Positions 20,592-29,610 of a stretch of 64,000 bases of DNA are shown here, piece by piece; the stretch's first letter is position 1, and every line of letters begins with the position of its first letter. The notes under the pieces are model-generated. The model had not been told where the DNA came from, did not search any database, and worked only from the letters and a program-made list of their open reading frames with translations. The position numbers and the translations under genes were made by a program. The stretch covers positions 124,001 to 188,000 of the forward strand of contig NZ_JAHYCB010000003.1 in the NCBI RefSeq assembly GCF_019430945.1, given 5' to 3'. The DNA is from Neorhizobium populisoli. Its GTDB lineage: Bacteria > Pseudomonadota > Alphaproteobacteria > Rhizobiales > Rhizobiaceae.

Positions 20592-21365
20592 TTAGGAAGC
20601 GAGTTCTGCATGGACGAACAGATTGCCTTTGGCATTCCGTTCGATTTCTATCCTCACGCCATAGGCCCTGCCCGTCATGTCGTTTCGCAGAACCTGCTCC
20701 GGATGTCCGTCCGCGACGACCCCATCCCGGCTGATAAGCATGAAGCGATCGGCGAACCGGCATGCGAGCGACAGGTCGTGCAGCGCCGCAATGGTGATGA
20801 TCTTCCGCTCAATGGTAATCTTCTGCACCAGGCTCAGGACCTCCAATTGCCGGCGCAAATCAAGTGCACTGGTCGGTTCGTCGAGCAACAGGACCTGCGG
20901 ATCGCGTACCAAAGCCTGACAAAGTGCAACGAGCTGCTGTTGGCCTCCACTCAATTCGGTGATGAGCCGATCCGAGAGATGTTCGATGCCGAGCAGATCG
21001 AGCGTTTCCTCGACTTGCCTGACGTCGCTATCGCTTGCCTTGCCACCCTGCCAGCCGCGCTTGGCGAGAAGGACAACGTCGAACACGGCGAGCGCCGCTC
21101 GCATCGCCGTATGCTGGCTGAGCAGGAAAACGCGTTCGGCGCGCTGCCGGTCTGGTAGCGTCGAGATGTTGACGCCATCGAGTGAAACGGCACCCTCGAG
21201 AGGTTTCAGATGCCCCGCGATCATTCGAAACAGCGAAGACTTTCCCACACCATTAGGACCGACGAGTGCCGTCATCTCTCCACGATTGAATGGCGCGGCG
21301 TCGAGACGGTCAAAAACGACATTCGTGCCATAGGCAAAACGCAAACCCTTGATCGCGAGGCTCAT
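20592..21365 (-). CDS. Iron-siderophore-type ABC transporter ATP-binding protein
   Basis: 257-residue FepC/FecE-like ATPase: Walker A GPNGVGKSS, signature LSGGQQQLVALCQAL, Walker B VLLLDEPTSALD, switch His in ALHDLSLA. It overlaps the permease gene by four bases (ATGA). With the FecCD permease and periplasmic binding protein it forms a class II importer for ferric chelates, haem or a similar metal complex; the exact cargo cannot be read here. Confidence 0.88.
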   Translation of the reverse strand: MSLAIKGLRFAYGTNVVFDRLDAAPFNRGEMTALVGPNGVGKSSLFRMIAGHLKPLEGAVSLDGVNISTLPDRQRAERVFLLSQHTAMRAALAVFDVVLLAKRGWQGGKASDSDVRQVEETLDLLGIEHLSDRLITELSGGQQQLVALCQALVRDPQVLLLDEPTSALDLRRQLEVLSLVQKITIERKIITIAALHDLSLACRFADRFMLISRDGVVADGHPEQVLRNDMTGRAYGVRIEIERNAKGNLFVHAELAS

Positions 21366-22468
21366 CGCCAGGTCTCCCGCCGGATGGAAAGCACGAGGCT
21401 CAGGAAGAAGGGGACGCCGACCAAGGCGGTGATTATGCCGATCGGATATATGACGCCCGGAGTGATCGCCTTCGACAAGGTGGAGGCGACAGACAGGATA
21501 GCCGCGCCAGCCGCAGCGGAGACCGGGATAAAATATCGCTGGTCCTCGCCGACAAACATGCGGGCGATATGCGGACCGACCAGTCCCACGAAGCCGATCG
21601 TTCCGACAAAAGCTGTCGCCGTCGCTGCGAGCAGAGAAATACTGGCCAGCATTTCAAGCCTTAGCCGCTGAACGGGGACGCCAAGGCTGGCCGCCCTGTC
21701 GTCGCCCATGGCAAGCGCCGTCATCATCGAATTGCGAGCCCAGCAGAGCGGCACCAGCAGCAAGAGCAGGCTCGCGCATATGGCGATCTTGGTCCAGCTC
21801 GCACGCGCAAGGCTACCCATCATCCAGAAGATGATCTGCTGCAGCTGCGCTTCCGACGATTGATATTGGATGAAGGCCAGGAGAGCATTGAACGTAAAGA
21901 ACAATGCGATCCCCACGAGAACGAAAGTCTCGACCGTCACGCCGCGCATTCGCGTGAACATGAACAGGACCAATGACGTTCCAAGCGCGAAGACGAACGC
22001 ATTGAAAGCGATGAAAAACGTCCCGCCGGCAGGCCAGAGGCCGATGCCGAGCGCAATCGCCAGTGCCGCACCAAAGCTCGCCGCAGATGAGACACCAAGC
22101 GTAAACGGGTCGGCCAGCGGATTGTGGAGGATGGTCTGCATCTGCGCGCCTGCAACGCCGAGCATAGCGCCAATCAGAACCGCCATGACGGCAACCGGCA
22201 GCCGTACGTCCCACACGATGATGGCAAGTTTCGGCTCAACGCTGCCGGGAGAAAAAAGCGCAGTCAGCACCTCGATCGGGGTGAAGAAACCAGGCCCGAC
22301 GCCGACATCGACGCATATCGCAACGGCCAGAAGAACGAAGGCTCCGGTCACGAACAACGTCTTGCGCATCATTCGCTGGCGATAACGATCGCCTGCTCTT
22401 ACGGTCACGGTCTGGTCCATCATCCTGTCCGGCTGGAATGGATTGAAGGCAACTCGTTCGTTACCCAT
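21362..22468 (-). CDS. FecCD-family ABC transporter permease
   Basis: 368 residues with about nine to ten membrane helices. Family markers are LPVAVMAVLIGAMLGVAGAQ, NPLADPFTLGVSSAASFGAA and GTIGFVGLVGPHIARM, characteristic of FecCD/BtuC permeases. The hydrophilic N-terminus (about 35 residues) is long, so an inner ATG (MMDQTV or MMRK) may be the true start; I kept the first ATG. Middle gene of the three-gene importer. Confidence 0.88.
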   Translation of the reverse strand: MGNERVAFNPFQPDRMMDQTVTVRAGDRYRQRMMRKTLFVTGAFVLLAVAICVDVGVGPGFFTPIEVLTALFSPGSVEPKLAIIVWDVRLPVAVMAVLIGAMLGVAGAQMQTILHNPLADPFTLGVSSAASFGAALAIALGIGLWPAGGTFFIAFNAFVFALGTSLVLFMFTRMRGVTVETFVLVGIALFFTFNALLAFIQYQSSEAQLQQIIFWMMGSLARASWTKIAICASLLLLLVPLCWARNSMMTALAMGDDRAASLGVPVQRLRLEMLASISLLAATATAFVGTIGFVGLVGPHIARMFVGEDQRYFIPVSAAAGAAILSVASTLSKAITPGVIYPIGIITALVGVPFFLSLVLSIRRETWR

Positions 22469-22533
22469 CAAAAACTACAAAAACGGGGCTGGAGCGGAGG
22501 CGCATCGCGCGCCCTCGCTCCGTGCTGTCGTGA

Positions 22534-23700
22534 CTACTTCAGGGTGGTCCAGAAGACGCCGCTGACATCGATCGGGAGGAACTTCTGGTGCAGTTCCTTG
22601 AAGGTCGCCTGCGGATCAAGATCCTTGAAACGCTGCGGATGCAGCCACTTGGCAAGAGCCTGCACGGCAACGAAATGATACGGGCTCTGATAGAACTGGT
22701 GATAGACAGCCATGACGTTCTTGTCCTTGACAGCCTTCAGCTCCGGAAAACCGGTTCGCTCCATCAGTCCCTGCAGCTGCTTGTTGGCAGCCTCTTCGGA
22801 CATTTCGTATCCAAGCCACACGCCTTTGTTGCCGGGATTGGACTTCGACCAGTTTGCACCGGTGACGACGATGAAGGGCGGGTTTTCGACGATGACGGCC
22901 TCCGGATTGAGGCGGCCGCTGACGCCGGTCACATATTTCGTGCCGAGATTGAAGCCGCCGGCTTCTGCGATGAATTCGCCGAAGTTGAAGTTGCCGAACG
23001 TATCGCAGCAAACGGCAGGATCGAGGCCGGCAGCGCGCTCGGCAAAAACGACCGGACGTTCATTGGCCTTCAGGCTCGAAATGCCCATGTAGACGCGACG
23101 CATCTGCGCCATGTAGTAGTCGGCAAAAGCCTGAGCCTGCGCTTCCTTGCCGAAGATACGGCCAAGCAACAGGATGGATGGAACGGTGTTCTGTGTCGGC
23201 CGCTCGCGGAAGTCGACGAAGACCGTCGGGACGCCGGCCTTTTCGAGCTTGTCGATAATGCCGCTTTCCTTGATCTTGTCGTAGAAGCCGAGCGTGACGA
23301 CCAGAACATCGACATCGAGCTGCAGCGCCTTTTCGACACTGAAGTCGGCCGAGGCAGCGGCACCGATCATCGGCACGTTCTTCGCGTCCGGGAAGCGGGC
23401 AAGATATTTGCTCCAGGTATCCGGATCGAACTTCGGAAGATCGTCACCGATCGCTGCCAGCTGCTCGAATGGCTTGTCCTTATCGAAGACAACGGTCGCA
23501 TAGAACATGCGCCCTTCGCCGAGGATGACCTTCTTGGCGCCATGTGGCACCTGAACGGTGCGGCCGGCGAGATCGGTAACGGTGATCTTCTCCTGCGCCG
23601 TTGCCGACGCGATCGTACCCGCCAGGGCAACGATCAGATACAGGGCGAGAAGGAACGGTCCGGTTACCGCCTCCCATACGCGATGAACTAGTGCAGACAT
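22534..23700 (-). CDS. Periplasmic binding protein of the FecCD-type importer
   Basis: 388 residues with a long signal peptide (hydrophobic stretch FLLALYLIVALAGTIASA, cut near ATA). The mature protein begins ITVTDLAGRTVQVPHGAKKV, the usual start of iron-chelate/cobalamin-type class III binding proteins. A conspicuous Cys pair appears in DPAVCCDTFGNFNFGEF. GGAGAG precedes the ATG. First gene of the importer operon. Cargo unknown; ferric siderophore is the likeliest. Confidence 0.85.
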   Translation of the reverse strand: MSALVHRVWEAVTGPFLLALYLIVALAGTIASATAQEKITVTDLAGRTVQVPHGAKKVILGEGRMFYATVVFDKDKPFEQLAAIGDDLPKFDPDTWSKYLARFPDAKNVPMIGAAASADFSVEKALQLDVDVLVVTLGFYDKIKESGIIDKLEKAGVPTVFVDFRERPTQNTVPSILLLGRIFGKEAQAQAFADYYMAQMRRVYMGISSLKANERPVVFAERAAGLDPAVCCDTFGNFNFGEFIAEAGGFNLGTKYVTGVSGRLNPEAVIVENPPFIVVTGANWSKSNPGNKGVWLGYEMSEEAANKQLQGLMERTGFPELKAVKDKNVMAVYHQFYQSPYHFVAVQALAKWLHPQRFKDLDPQATFKELHQKFLPIDVSGVFWTTLK

Positions 23701-24186
23701 TCAGCTCTCCTCGATCGTTCTATTTGATGCCCTCTCAGAGCAACGGCATATTCAACATTGGATCGCGACCGAGTTCTCGCGGCGGTGCCGAGAGGCATCG
23801 CTTAAACATCAGTACAGATTGGACAGCCTGATCAAGCGTCCATCCCAGCTCCCAATAGACTGGCTTCTAAATAACATGAATTAAGTTGTCTACTTATATT
23901 GCTGCCTACAATTGAGCGAGCGGCAAGATTTCTCAGTTAAGCCAACAACGTATCAGCACGGCGCTTCCTGAATAAAACCTGAGATTGAAAATCCTCTTCG
24001 TGGGAGCGCTTGCAAAAGTCATATCGTTTATTGGAATGTAGCCGGCGACCGATTGCGTGCCCCTCTTGTACGGTTTCAAGGTCGACAGCGATAACGACCT
24101 GACATTCCAGGCGCGCAATCGTCTCGGCAATGTGCTCCCGGAAGGCCGGATCGGCATCGTCAACGATGGGCCTTGAAGCAAAAAAA
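23701..24186. other. Gene-poor stretch
   Basis: About 490 bases without a supported gene. It holds the promoter region of the importer operon (AT-rich around 23870-23910). Near 24045-24176 there is a plus-strand open stretch ending in stop (LLYGFKVDSDNDLTFQARNR, then LGNVLPEGRIGIVNDGP) that reads like the C-terminus of a protein but has no start or upstream homology. I do not recognise it. Confidence 0.4.
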
Positions 24187-24216
24187 GAGTGCCCGCCTTC
24201 TTCAGGCGAGACACTC
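24180..24216 (-). terminator. Terminator of the COG4705 gene
   Basis: On the minus strand GAGTGTCTCGCCTGAAGAAGGCGGGCACTC is followed by TTTTTTT. The stem has an internal loop, but the T run is strong. It sits 50 bases beyond the stop of the membrane protein. Confidence 0.75.
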
Positions 24217-24267
24217 CTCTCGGCAGACGGGTTCCATGCGGCTGAACCCGCTTGCGGAATGCTTAGG

Positions 24268-25056
24268 TCAGATTTTTTTGGCCACCTGCCAGTCGCCGTC
24301 GGCCGGTTTGCTGCGAAGGGTCATATAGGCCACCAGCGCCACGATGGCGGCGAGGAAGAGCAGGCTGGTGACGATCGTGCCGAAGCCGAGACCGCCATAT
24401 TCGAGCGGCTGCGACAGCAGGTCGCCGAACGATGCACCGAGCGGACGGGTAAGGATATACGCCAACCAGAAGGCCAGGATGCCGTTGATCTTGAGGACGT
24501 AATAGGCGGCCGCGATCGCGGCGATGATGGCGCCGAACAGGATGCCGGTCGTCAGATACCCGAGAGCGAAAACCTCAGCGACGAGATCGCCCACTGCCGT
24601 TCCCAACGCGAAGGTGAAGAGGATCGCCAGCCAGTAGAACGCTTCACGCCTGGCGGTGACGATCGAATGGATCGAAAGCGTGCGCTCCGATGCGTACCAG
24701 ACGGCGAAGGTGACCGCGAGCGCGATGGTGAAGGCGATCGACGTCGTTTCCAGCGCCACCCCGAAATTGTCGACCAGATTGTCCGTCACCAGCGTTCCGA
24801 CCACGCTGATCAGGACAACGGCGGTCCAGTAAACGGACGGGATATATCTTTTCCGGGCGAACTGCATGACCAGCGCGACCACCAGGATGGCGGCCACGAT
24901 CACCGACGTGACAGTCAGCCCGAGACCGAGGTTGACCGCCAGATAGTCCGCGGCGGTCTCGCCCATGGTCACCGCCATGAGTTTGATCAGCCAGAAATCG
25001 ACCGTCGCTTCGGGAACGCGGTTCGGCGCAGCCGGTGATGCATATGAGACCGACAT
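24268..25056 (-). CDS. COG4705 family multi-pass membrane protein
   Basis: 262 residues with about seven or eight helices. The two halves look alike: FWLIKLMAVTMGETAADYLA near residue 22 and LFTFALGTAVGDLVAEV near 150, and the segment YILTRPLGASFGDLLS near 205, each with a polar GE/GD-D motif inside a helix. This repeat is typical of COG4705 proteins of unknown function. It lies 31 bases after a small secreted-protein gene and probably shares its promoter. Confidence 0.82.
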   Translation of the reverse strand: MSVSYASPAAPNRVPEATVDFWLIKLMAVTMGETAADYLAVNLGLGLTVTSVIVAAILVVALVMQFARKRYIPSVYWTAVVLISVVGTLVTDNLVDNFGVALETTSIAFTIALAVTFAVWYASERTLSIHSIVTARREAFYWLAILFTFALGTAVGDLVAEVFALGYLTTGILFGAIIAAIAAAYYVLKINGILAFWLAYILTRPLGASFGDLLSQPLEYGGLGFGTIVTSLLFLAAIVALVAYMTLRSKPADGDWQVAKKI

Positions 25057-25087
25057 AATGTTTTCTCCAATTTCGCAACAGAGCGTA

Positions 25088-25348
25088 TTACTTGCCCATC
25101 AGAGCCATGGCATCGGTCAGGAACTTGTCCGACCGGGCATCGTCATCGGCATTGCAGCGCTCGACCGCCTTGGTTTCGAGCTCGTTGACCTTCTTCATGT
25201 CGGCATCGCTGAGCTTGGCCGTCGCCTTGGCGGCGCGCATGTCCTTGAGCATTTCCTCGCAAGGGACATTGGCGGCATTGGCGCGGGAGGCAACTGCGCC
25301 CGTCAGGGCAAGAGCTGCGAGGAAGGTGAGGGAAATGATCCTGTTCAT
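25088..25348 (-). CDS. Small secreted protein (86 residues)
   Basis: Signal peptide MNRIISLTFLAALALTGAVA, cut near ANA, then a charged helical mature part of about 60 residues with two Cys (VPCEEMLKD and VERCNAD), which may form a disulfide. AAGGATG precedes the ATG. It is the first gene before the COG4705 protein, and its promoter carries the TACGGTTTCGTAAG palindrome also found at other genes of this cluster. Function unknown. Confidence 0.75.
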   Translation of the reverse strand: MNRIISLTFLAALALTGAVASRANAANVPCEEMLKDMRAAKATAKLSDADMKKVNELETKAVERCNADDDARSDKFLTDAMALMGK

Positions 25349-25451
25349 TGCGACATCCTTTTGCTTGTCGAACCGGTGATCGATCCGGCTCGGTTGGTTG
25401 CCGGATGTCACCGGTCTAGAGGACTGCTCATACCTGCGATTTGCCGCGAGC

Positions 25452-25466
25452 ATACGGTTTCGTAAG
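25452..25466. promoter_or_regulatory. Shared palindrome, copy 1
   Basis: ATACGGTTTCGTAAG lies 104 bases upstream of the small secreted-protein start at 25348. It has the same core as four other sites in this cluster and is a candidate operator of the nearby OmpR-type regulator. Confidence 0.5.
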
Positions 25467-25555
25467 GTGGACCTGCCCGAGCCGCAAAAGCGTTTTGTCG
25501 AGCCTGGTGTCGGATATTGCCGCATGATCCACCCCGATCGGCGGATCGTCGCTAG

Positions 25556-25571
25556 TTTACCGATCCGTAAA
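25556..25571. promoter_or_regulatory. Shared palindrome, copy 2
   Basis: TTTACCGATCCGTAAA (reverse complement TTTACGGATCGGTAAA) lies about 80 bases upstream of the plus-strand gene at 25653. Copies 1 and 2 flank one divergent promoter region. Confidence 0.45.
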
Positions 25572-25652
25572 GGCAGCGCGAAGTGCGCGTAAAGTTGGGG
25601 CGGCATGGTGAGGCTGCGAGATCGATGATCTATCGCCAAACCGGAGACACCC

Positions 25653-26036
25653 ATGAAGAAACTGTTTCTTGCATTGAGCCTTGCGACCATGCCCCTGGTC
25701 GTCTCGCCCGCGCTCCTGCCCTTCGCCGCCTATGCGGCACCGACACAGAGTTCCCTCGGAGACCTTTCCTCCTTCGAGACGATCGCCCGTGATACGCTCG
25801 TCCTGGTCGACAAGGGTGACCTCGCGGCCGCGCAGAAACGCATCACGGATTTCGAGACCGCCTGGGATGCGGCGCAGAGCGACCTCTACCATAGAGACAA
25901 GACCGCCTGGGGCGTGGTCGACGATGCCGCCGACAAGGCGATTTCCAGCCTGCGTGCGAAAAAGCCGGTCGCGGCGAAAGCCAAACGTGCCGTCACGGAT
26001 CTGATCGCGGCGATCCAGAAGCCCTTCGGCCCGTGA
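25653..26036 (+). CDS. Secreted protein upstream of the two-component system
   Basis: 127 residues with a signal peptide cut after AYA. The mature part is helical, Ala/Asp-rich, with FETIARDTLVLVDKGDLAAA and a second similar stretch FETAWDAAQSDLYHRDKTAW. It has no catalytic motif that I know. It lies 106 bases upstream of the response regulator, in the same direction, so it may be co-transcribed; small periplasmic proteins in such positions often modulate the sensor (inference). Confidence 0.72.
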   Translation: MKKLFLALSLATMPLVVSPALLPFAAYAAPTQSSLGDLSSFETIARDTLVLVDKGDLAAAQKRITDFETAWDAAQSDLYHRDKTAWGVVDDAADKAISSLRAKKPVAAKAKRAVTDLIAAIQKPFGP

Positions 26037-26142
26037 GACAACCGCTGAAATATCTATCTTGGCGATCCGGGTTTTCGACGGACCGCCTCTCCTGCTATCA
26101 TCCATGCCAGGATTTTGGCCTGTTCGTCACGAGGCAGAGTAT

Positions 26143-26820
26143 ATGCGCATCCTAGTCGTCGAGGACGATCGGAAAACGGCCGACTATATCGTCAAGGGCT
26201 TCGCGGAGTCCGGACACGTGACGGACGTTATCCCCGACGGCCGGGACGCTCTCTTCCAGGCAACCCGCGAAGCCTATGATGTGATGGTCGTCGATCGCAT
26301 GCTTCCAGGGCTCGATGGCCTGTCGCTGATGAAGGCGCTGCGCGCCGCCCGCGTCAAGATTCCGGCCATCTTCCTGACATCGGTCGGCGGCGTCGACGAC
26401 CGTGTCGAAGGGCTGGAGGCAGGTGGAGACGACTATCTCGTCAAACCCTTCGCCTTCACCGAACTTCTTGCCCGCGTCAACGCGCTGAGCCGACGCCCGC
26501 CGGCCCAGGAACAGGTGACTGTCCTGCGTGTCGCGGATCTTGAACTCGATATCGTCAAACGTCAGGTCCGACGCGGAGGCGAAACGATCGAGCTTCAGCC
26601 ACGGGAATTCACCTTGCTGGAAGTGCTGATGCGCGGCGAAGGCCGGGTCCTGACTCGGACCATGCTTTTGGAACGGGTCTGGGATTTCCATTTCGATCCC
26701 AAGACCAGCGTCGTCGAGACCCATATCAGCCGCCTGCGCGCCAAGATCGACAAGCCATTCGACGTGCCGCTGCTGCACACCGTTCGCAATACCGGCTACA
26801 GCCTCCATGCACCGAGGTAG
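26143..26820 (+). CDS. OmpR/PhoB-family response regulator
   Basis: 225 residues. The receiver domain has acidic residues DD near residue 9-10, the phospho-acceptor Asp in VMVVDRMLPG near 51, Thr in FLTSVGG and Lys in YLVKPF. The C-terminal winged helix runs from about residue 130 to 225 (ELQPREFTLLEVLMR, VVETHISRLRAKID). The ATG of MRILVVEDD was chosen because the receiver fold starts there. It overlaps the kinase gene by 14 bases. The palindromes in neighbouring promoters are plausible targets. Confidence 0.92.
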   Translation: MRILVVEDDRKTADYIVKGFAESGHVTDVIPDGRDALFQATREAYDVMVVDRMLPGLDGLSLMKALRAARVKIPAIFLTSVGGVDDRVEGLEAGGDDYLVKPFAFTELLARVNALSRRPPAQEQVTVLRVADLELDIVKRQVRRGGETIELQPREFTLLEVLMRGEGRVLTRTMLLERVWDFHFDPKTSVVETHISRLRAKIDKPFDVPLLHTVRNTGYSLHAPR

Positions 26821-28174
26821 TCTTTTCCGCAGTACGCCGTTTCGGCTGGCGCTGACATTCGGTTTCCTTTTCGTCGCCGCCTTTGCGATTTCCGGCGTCG
26901 TCACCTACCAGCTTCTCGCACGCGAACTGGCGGGTGCGCTCGATGCTTCCGTCAGCGAAATCTACTCCGTGACGTCGACAGCCTACGGCGTCGATGATGT
27001 CGAGGACCTGGTTTCGACGATCAATGCCTATACAGGACTGAGCAATAGCGAGGATCGGGTCTTCTCGCTGGTCGATCGCGATGGAAAGCGCCTGGCGGGA
27101 AACTTTACGCCCCCGGCCCTTCCCGATGGATTATCGACCGTCACCGCGCCGCAGATCGGGCTTTCCGGCGACACGATCTATCGCGTCAACAACGGCACGA
27201 TCGGCGGCTATCGCCTCGTCGTCGGCCAGAGCTTTACCGAAACCGACGACCTTCAAGAAATCGCTCTGGTCAGCTTCGGCTGGGCGCTGGTCATCACCAT
27301 TGCGGTGGCCATAGCCGGCGGCGCGTTTCTTGCTTCCCGGGCGCAGAGGCGCATGGACGGCATTGCCAGAACCATGATCGACGTCTCCAATGGCCAACTC
27401 GCCACGCGCATTCCGCTTCACGGACGCAAGGACGATATCGATGAAGTGTCGATGCAGATCAATCAGGCGCTCGATCGGCTTTCCGGGCTCGTCGAGGGCA
27501 TGCGGCAGGTCAGCGCCGATATCGCCCATGAGCTGAAGACGCCGCTGAACCGCCTGCGGCTGACGATCGAGGAAGCTGCTTCCCGCAGCGAGGATCGGCC
27601 CGAACTCCATTCATTGATGACAGACGCCCTTGCCGAAAGCGATCAGCTCAACGCGACCTTCGAGGCTTTGCTGCGCATTTCGCAGATAGAAGCCGGAAGC
27701 CGCAGAACGCGGTTCCAGCCCATAGATCTCGCCGCCATCATGGCGACAGTCGCGGATATTTATGGCAGCGTCGCCGAAGACAATGCCCAGACACTGAGAC
27801 TGGAAGCGCTTCCGGATGATCCCGCCATGCTCCGCGGCGACCGTGAATTGCTCACGCAACTTTTGGTCAATCTCGTCGAAAACGCCATCAATCACTGCCC
27901 GGCGGGGACGGTGATCTCACTCGGCCTGGCACGTCATGGCAGTGAAATCCTGGCGACGATCAGCGACGATGGCCCAGGCATTCCCGCCGCCGAGCGGGAC
28001 AAGGTTTTCCGTCGCCTTTACCGTCTCGACAAGAGCCGCACGACGCCGGGCAACGGACTGGGGCTCAGCCTGGTGCGCGCGATATCCGACCTGCACGGCG
28101 CCGAAATCAGGCTGGAGGACAATGCTCCCGGACTGCGGGTGAGCATGACCTTCCCATCGGCCACGACATCTTGA
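26807..28174 (+). CDS. Membrane sensor histidine kinase
   Basis: 455 residues. TM1 is near residues 12-33 and TM2 near 155-180, bracketing a periplasmic sensor domain of about 120 residues. HAMP is near 185-235, then the phospho-acceptor His in IAHELKTPLNRLRL. The ATPase domain has the N box (LVNLVENAINH), G1 (DDGPGIP) and G2 (GNGLGLSLV). The sensor domain resembles no ligand domain I know. It works with the regulator encoded just upstream; 14-base overlap. Confidence 0.93.
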   Translation: MHRGSLFRSTPFRLALTFGFLFVAAFAISGVVTYQLLARELAGALDASVSEIYSVTSTAYGVDDVEDLVSTINAYTGLSNSEDRVFSLVDRDGKRLAGNFTPPALPDGLSTVTAPQIGLSGDTIYRVNNGTIGGYRLVVGQSFTETDDLQEIALVSFGWALVITIAVAIAGGAFLASRAQRRMDGIARTMIDVSNGQLATRIPLHGRKDDIDEVSMQINQALDRLSGLVEGMRQVSADIAHELKTPLNRLRLTIEEAASRSEDRPELHSLMTDALAESDQLNATFEALLRISQIEAGSRRTRFQPIDLAAIMATVADIYGSVAEDNAQTLRLEALPDDPAMLRGDRELLTQLLVNLVENAINHCPAGTVISLGLARHGSEILATISDDGPGIPAAERDKVFRRLYRLDKSRTTPGNGLGLSLVRAISDLHGAEIRLEDNAPGLRVSMTFPSATTS

Positions 28175-28247
28175 ACCGAGAACGAAGACATTCAGGTTGT
28201 CGCCGTTGCGCGGCAGCGTATGATCGGATTATTGAAGGCAAATGGGC

Positions 28248-28817
28248 ATGAAGATATTGTTGAAACGAACCGGTCTTGGCCTGCTGATCGGCGGCCTGTC
28301 GTTCGGAGCCTATCTCGGCATCCTGCAGTTGACGGGCAACTTCCATGAAGTGATCGCCGGCGAGCTTTATCGTTCGAACCAGCCGAGTGCCGCGCAGATC
28401 GCATCCTATGCCAAGGATTACGGGATCAGGTCGATCGTCAATCTGCGTGGCGAAAACAGTAATGCGGCCTGGTATGGCGATGAGGTCGCCAAGGCCGCCG
28501 AGCTTGGCCTCACGCATGTCGATTTCCGCATGTCCGCCTCGCGGGAGTTGAGCGTCGAAGAGATGGCCCAGCTCACCAACCTCATGCGCGACCTGCCGAA
28601 GCCGATCCTCGTTCATTGCCAGTCCGGCTCGGACCGCACCGGGCTCGTCTCGGCGATCTATCTCAACCAGATCACCGGCATCGATGCGAAAGACGCCGAG
28701 AAACAGCTCTCGATCCGTTACGGCCACTTCGGAATTCCCTATCTTTCAGCCGCCTATCCCATGGACGAAAGCTGGGAGAAGCTGGAAGCGACCCTCGCAC
28801 GGACGACTGGCGGCTAA
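28248..28817 (+). CDS. Membrane-anchored dual-specificity/PTP-type phosphatase
   Basis: About 189 residues. An N-terminal hydrophobic anchor (LGLLIGGLSFGAYLGILQL) precedes a Cys-based phosphatase domain with the P-loop HCQSGSDRTGL near residue 120. The catalytic Cys and Arg are both present; the general acid may be the Asp in VDFRMS. Enzymes of this form act on phosphoproteins or on lipid phosphates outside or at the membrane. An ATG two codons upstream is also possible; GAAGG fits the second. It stands just after the kinase gene, which suggests an envelope role. Confidence 0.8.
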   Translation: MKILLKRTGLGLLIGGLSFGAYLGILQLTGNFHEVIAGELYRSNQPSAAQIASYAKDYGIRSIVNLRGENSNAAWYGDEVAKAAELGLTHVDFRMSASRELSVEEMAQLTNLMRDLPKPILVHCQSGSDRTGLVSAIYLNQITGIDAKDAEKQLSIRYGHFGIPYLSAAYPMDESWEKLEATLARTTGG

Positions 28818-28821
28818 GCGA

Positions 28822-29610
28822 TCAGACGATCCGGTCGAACCGAAGCCTGTGGCGTTTGTCCGTGAAGCGTAGCGCAGTCAGGTAAACGGCGGCGATGACG
28901 CTGGCCGTGCCGCTTGCCGCCAGCAGAAGCATCAGAAATATCTGATATTTGGCGGCTTCCAGCGGGTCCTGGCCGGCAAGGATCTGCCCGCTCATGATGC
29001 CTGGCATGGTGATGATGCCGGCACCCACCATCTGGTTCATGACCGGAATGATGCCGGCCCGGATCGCCCGCTTCATCAGCGGCGAGAGTGCCGCAAGCCG
29101 CGTAGCTCCCAAGGCAAGCTGCGCTTCGATCGGCACGCGCTCATTGTTGATGTTCGACAAAAGAGCATTGAGCGCAATGCTCGCCGAGTTCATCGCCGTA
29201 CCGAGGATGATGCCGGCGATCGGCAAGGCATGCGCCGGTTCGAGCCAGTCTCGCGAACCGAGCACGGTCAGGAGCGCGAAAGCCGAAACGACCATGGTCG
29301 AGAAGGAAACGGACACTCCGCTGATCAGGAATTGCCAACGGCCCCTCAGGCGATGCGGCTGCCGCGCTCCGACTTCGTAGGCTGCGGCAGTCACCATCGC
29401 CAGGAAGATCAGGATCGTCAGCCAGGCGGAATTCTGCTGGAACACGAACCGCAACAGGACACCGACCAGCAGCAATTGCACGATCATCCTGACCGCCGCC
29501 CATAACAGGTTCCGATGGAAGCCGAGCGACAGGAAAAGCGACAGGCTCGCCGAAAGCACGACGAGAGCGACAGCCAGTCCGAGCTCCAGCGGGGTCAATA
29601 CGATGGTCAT
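28822..29610 (-). CDS. FetB-like ABC transporter permease (UPF0014)
   Basis: 262 residues with about seven helices. The motif NSASIALNALLSNINNERV, then QLALGATRLAALSPLMKRAI and GAGIITMPGIMSGQILAG, identifies the FetB/YbbM family, linked in E. coli to iron export and oxidative stress resistance. It overlaps the ATPase gene by four bases. Ends five bases from the convergent phosphatase gene. Confidence 0.88.
   Translation of the reverse strand: MTIVLTPLELGLAVALVVLSASLSLFLSLGFHRNLLWAAVRMIVQLLLVGVLLRFVFQQNSAWLTILIFLAMVTAAAYEVGARQPHRLRGRWQFLISGVSVSFSTMVVSAFALLTVLGSRDWLEPAHALPIAGIILGTAMNSASIALNALLSNINNERVPIEAQLALGATRLAALSPLMKRAIRAGIIPVMNQMVGAGIITMPGIMSGQILAGQDPLEAAKYQIFLMLLLAASGTASVIAAVYLTALRFTDKRHRLRFDRIV

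Noticed and set aside
20434..20763. A 109-residue minus-strand frame after the iron-type ATPase gene
   Set aside because: It overlaps the 3' end of the ATPase gene in another frame and has no ribosome site.
23790..23910. Possible iron-responsive (Irr/RirA) operator upstream of the FecCD importer
   Set aside because: Fragments such as TTTAGAAGCCAGTCTA resemble an iron-control element but the second half does not fit; not strong enough to call.
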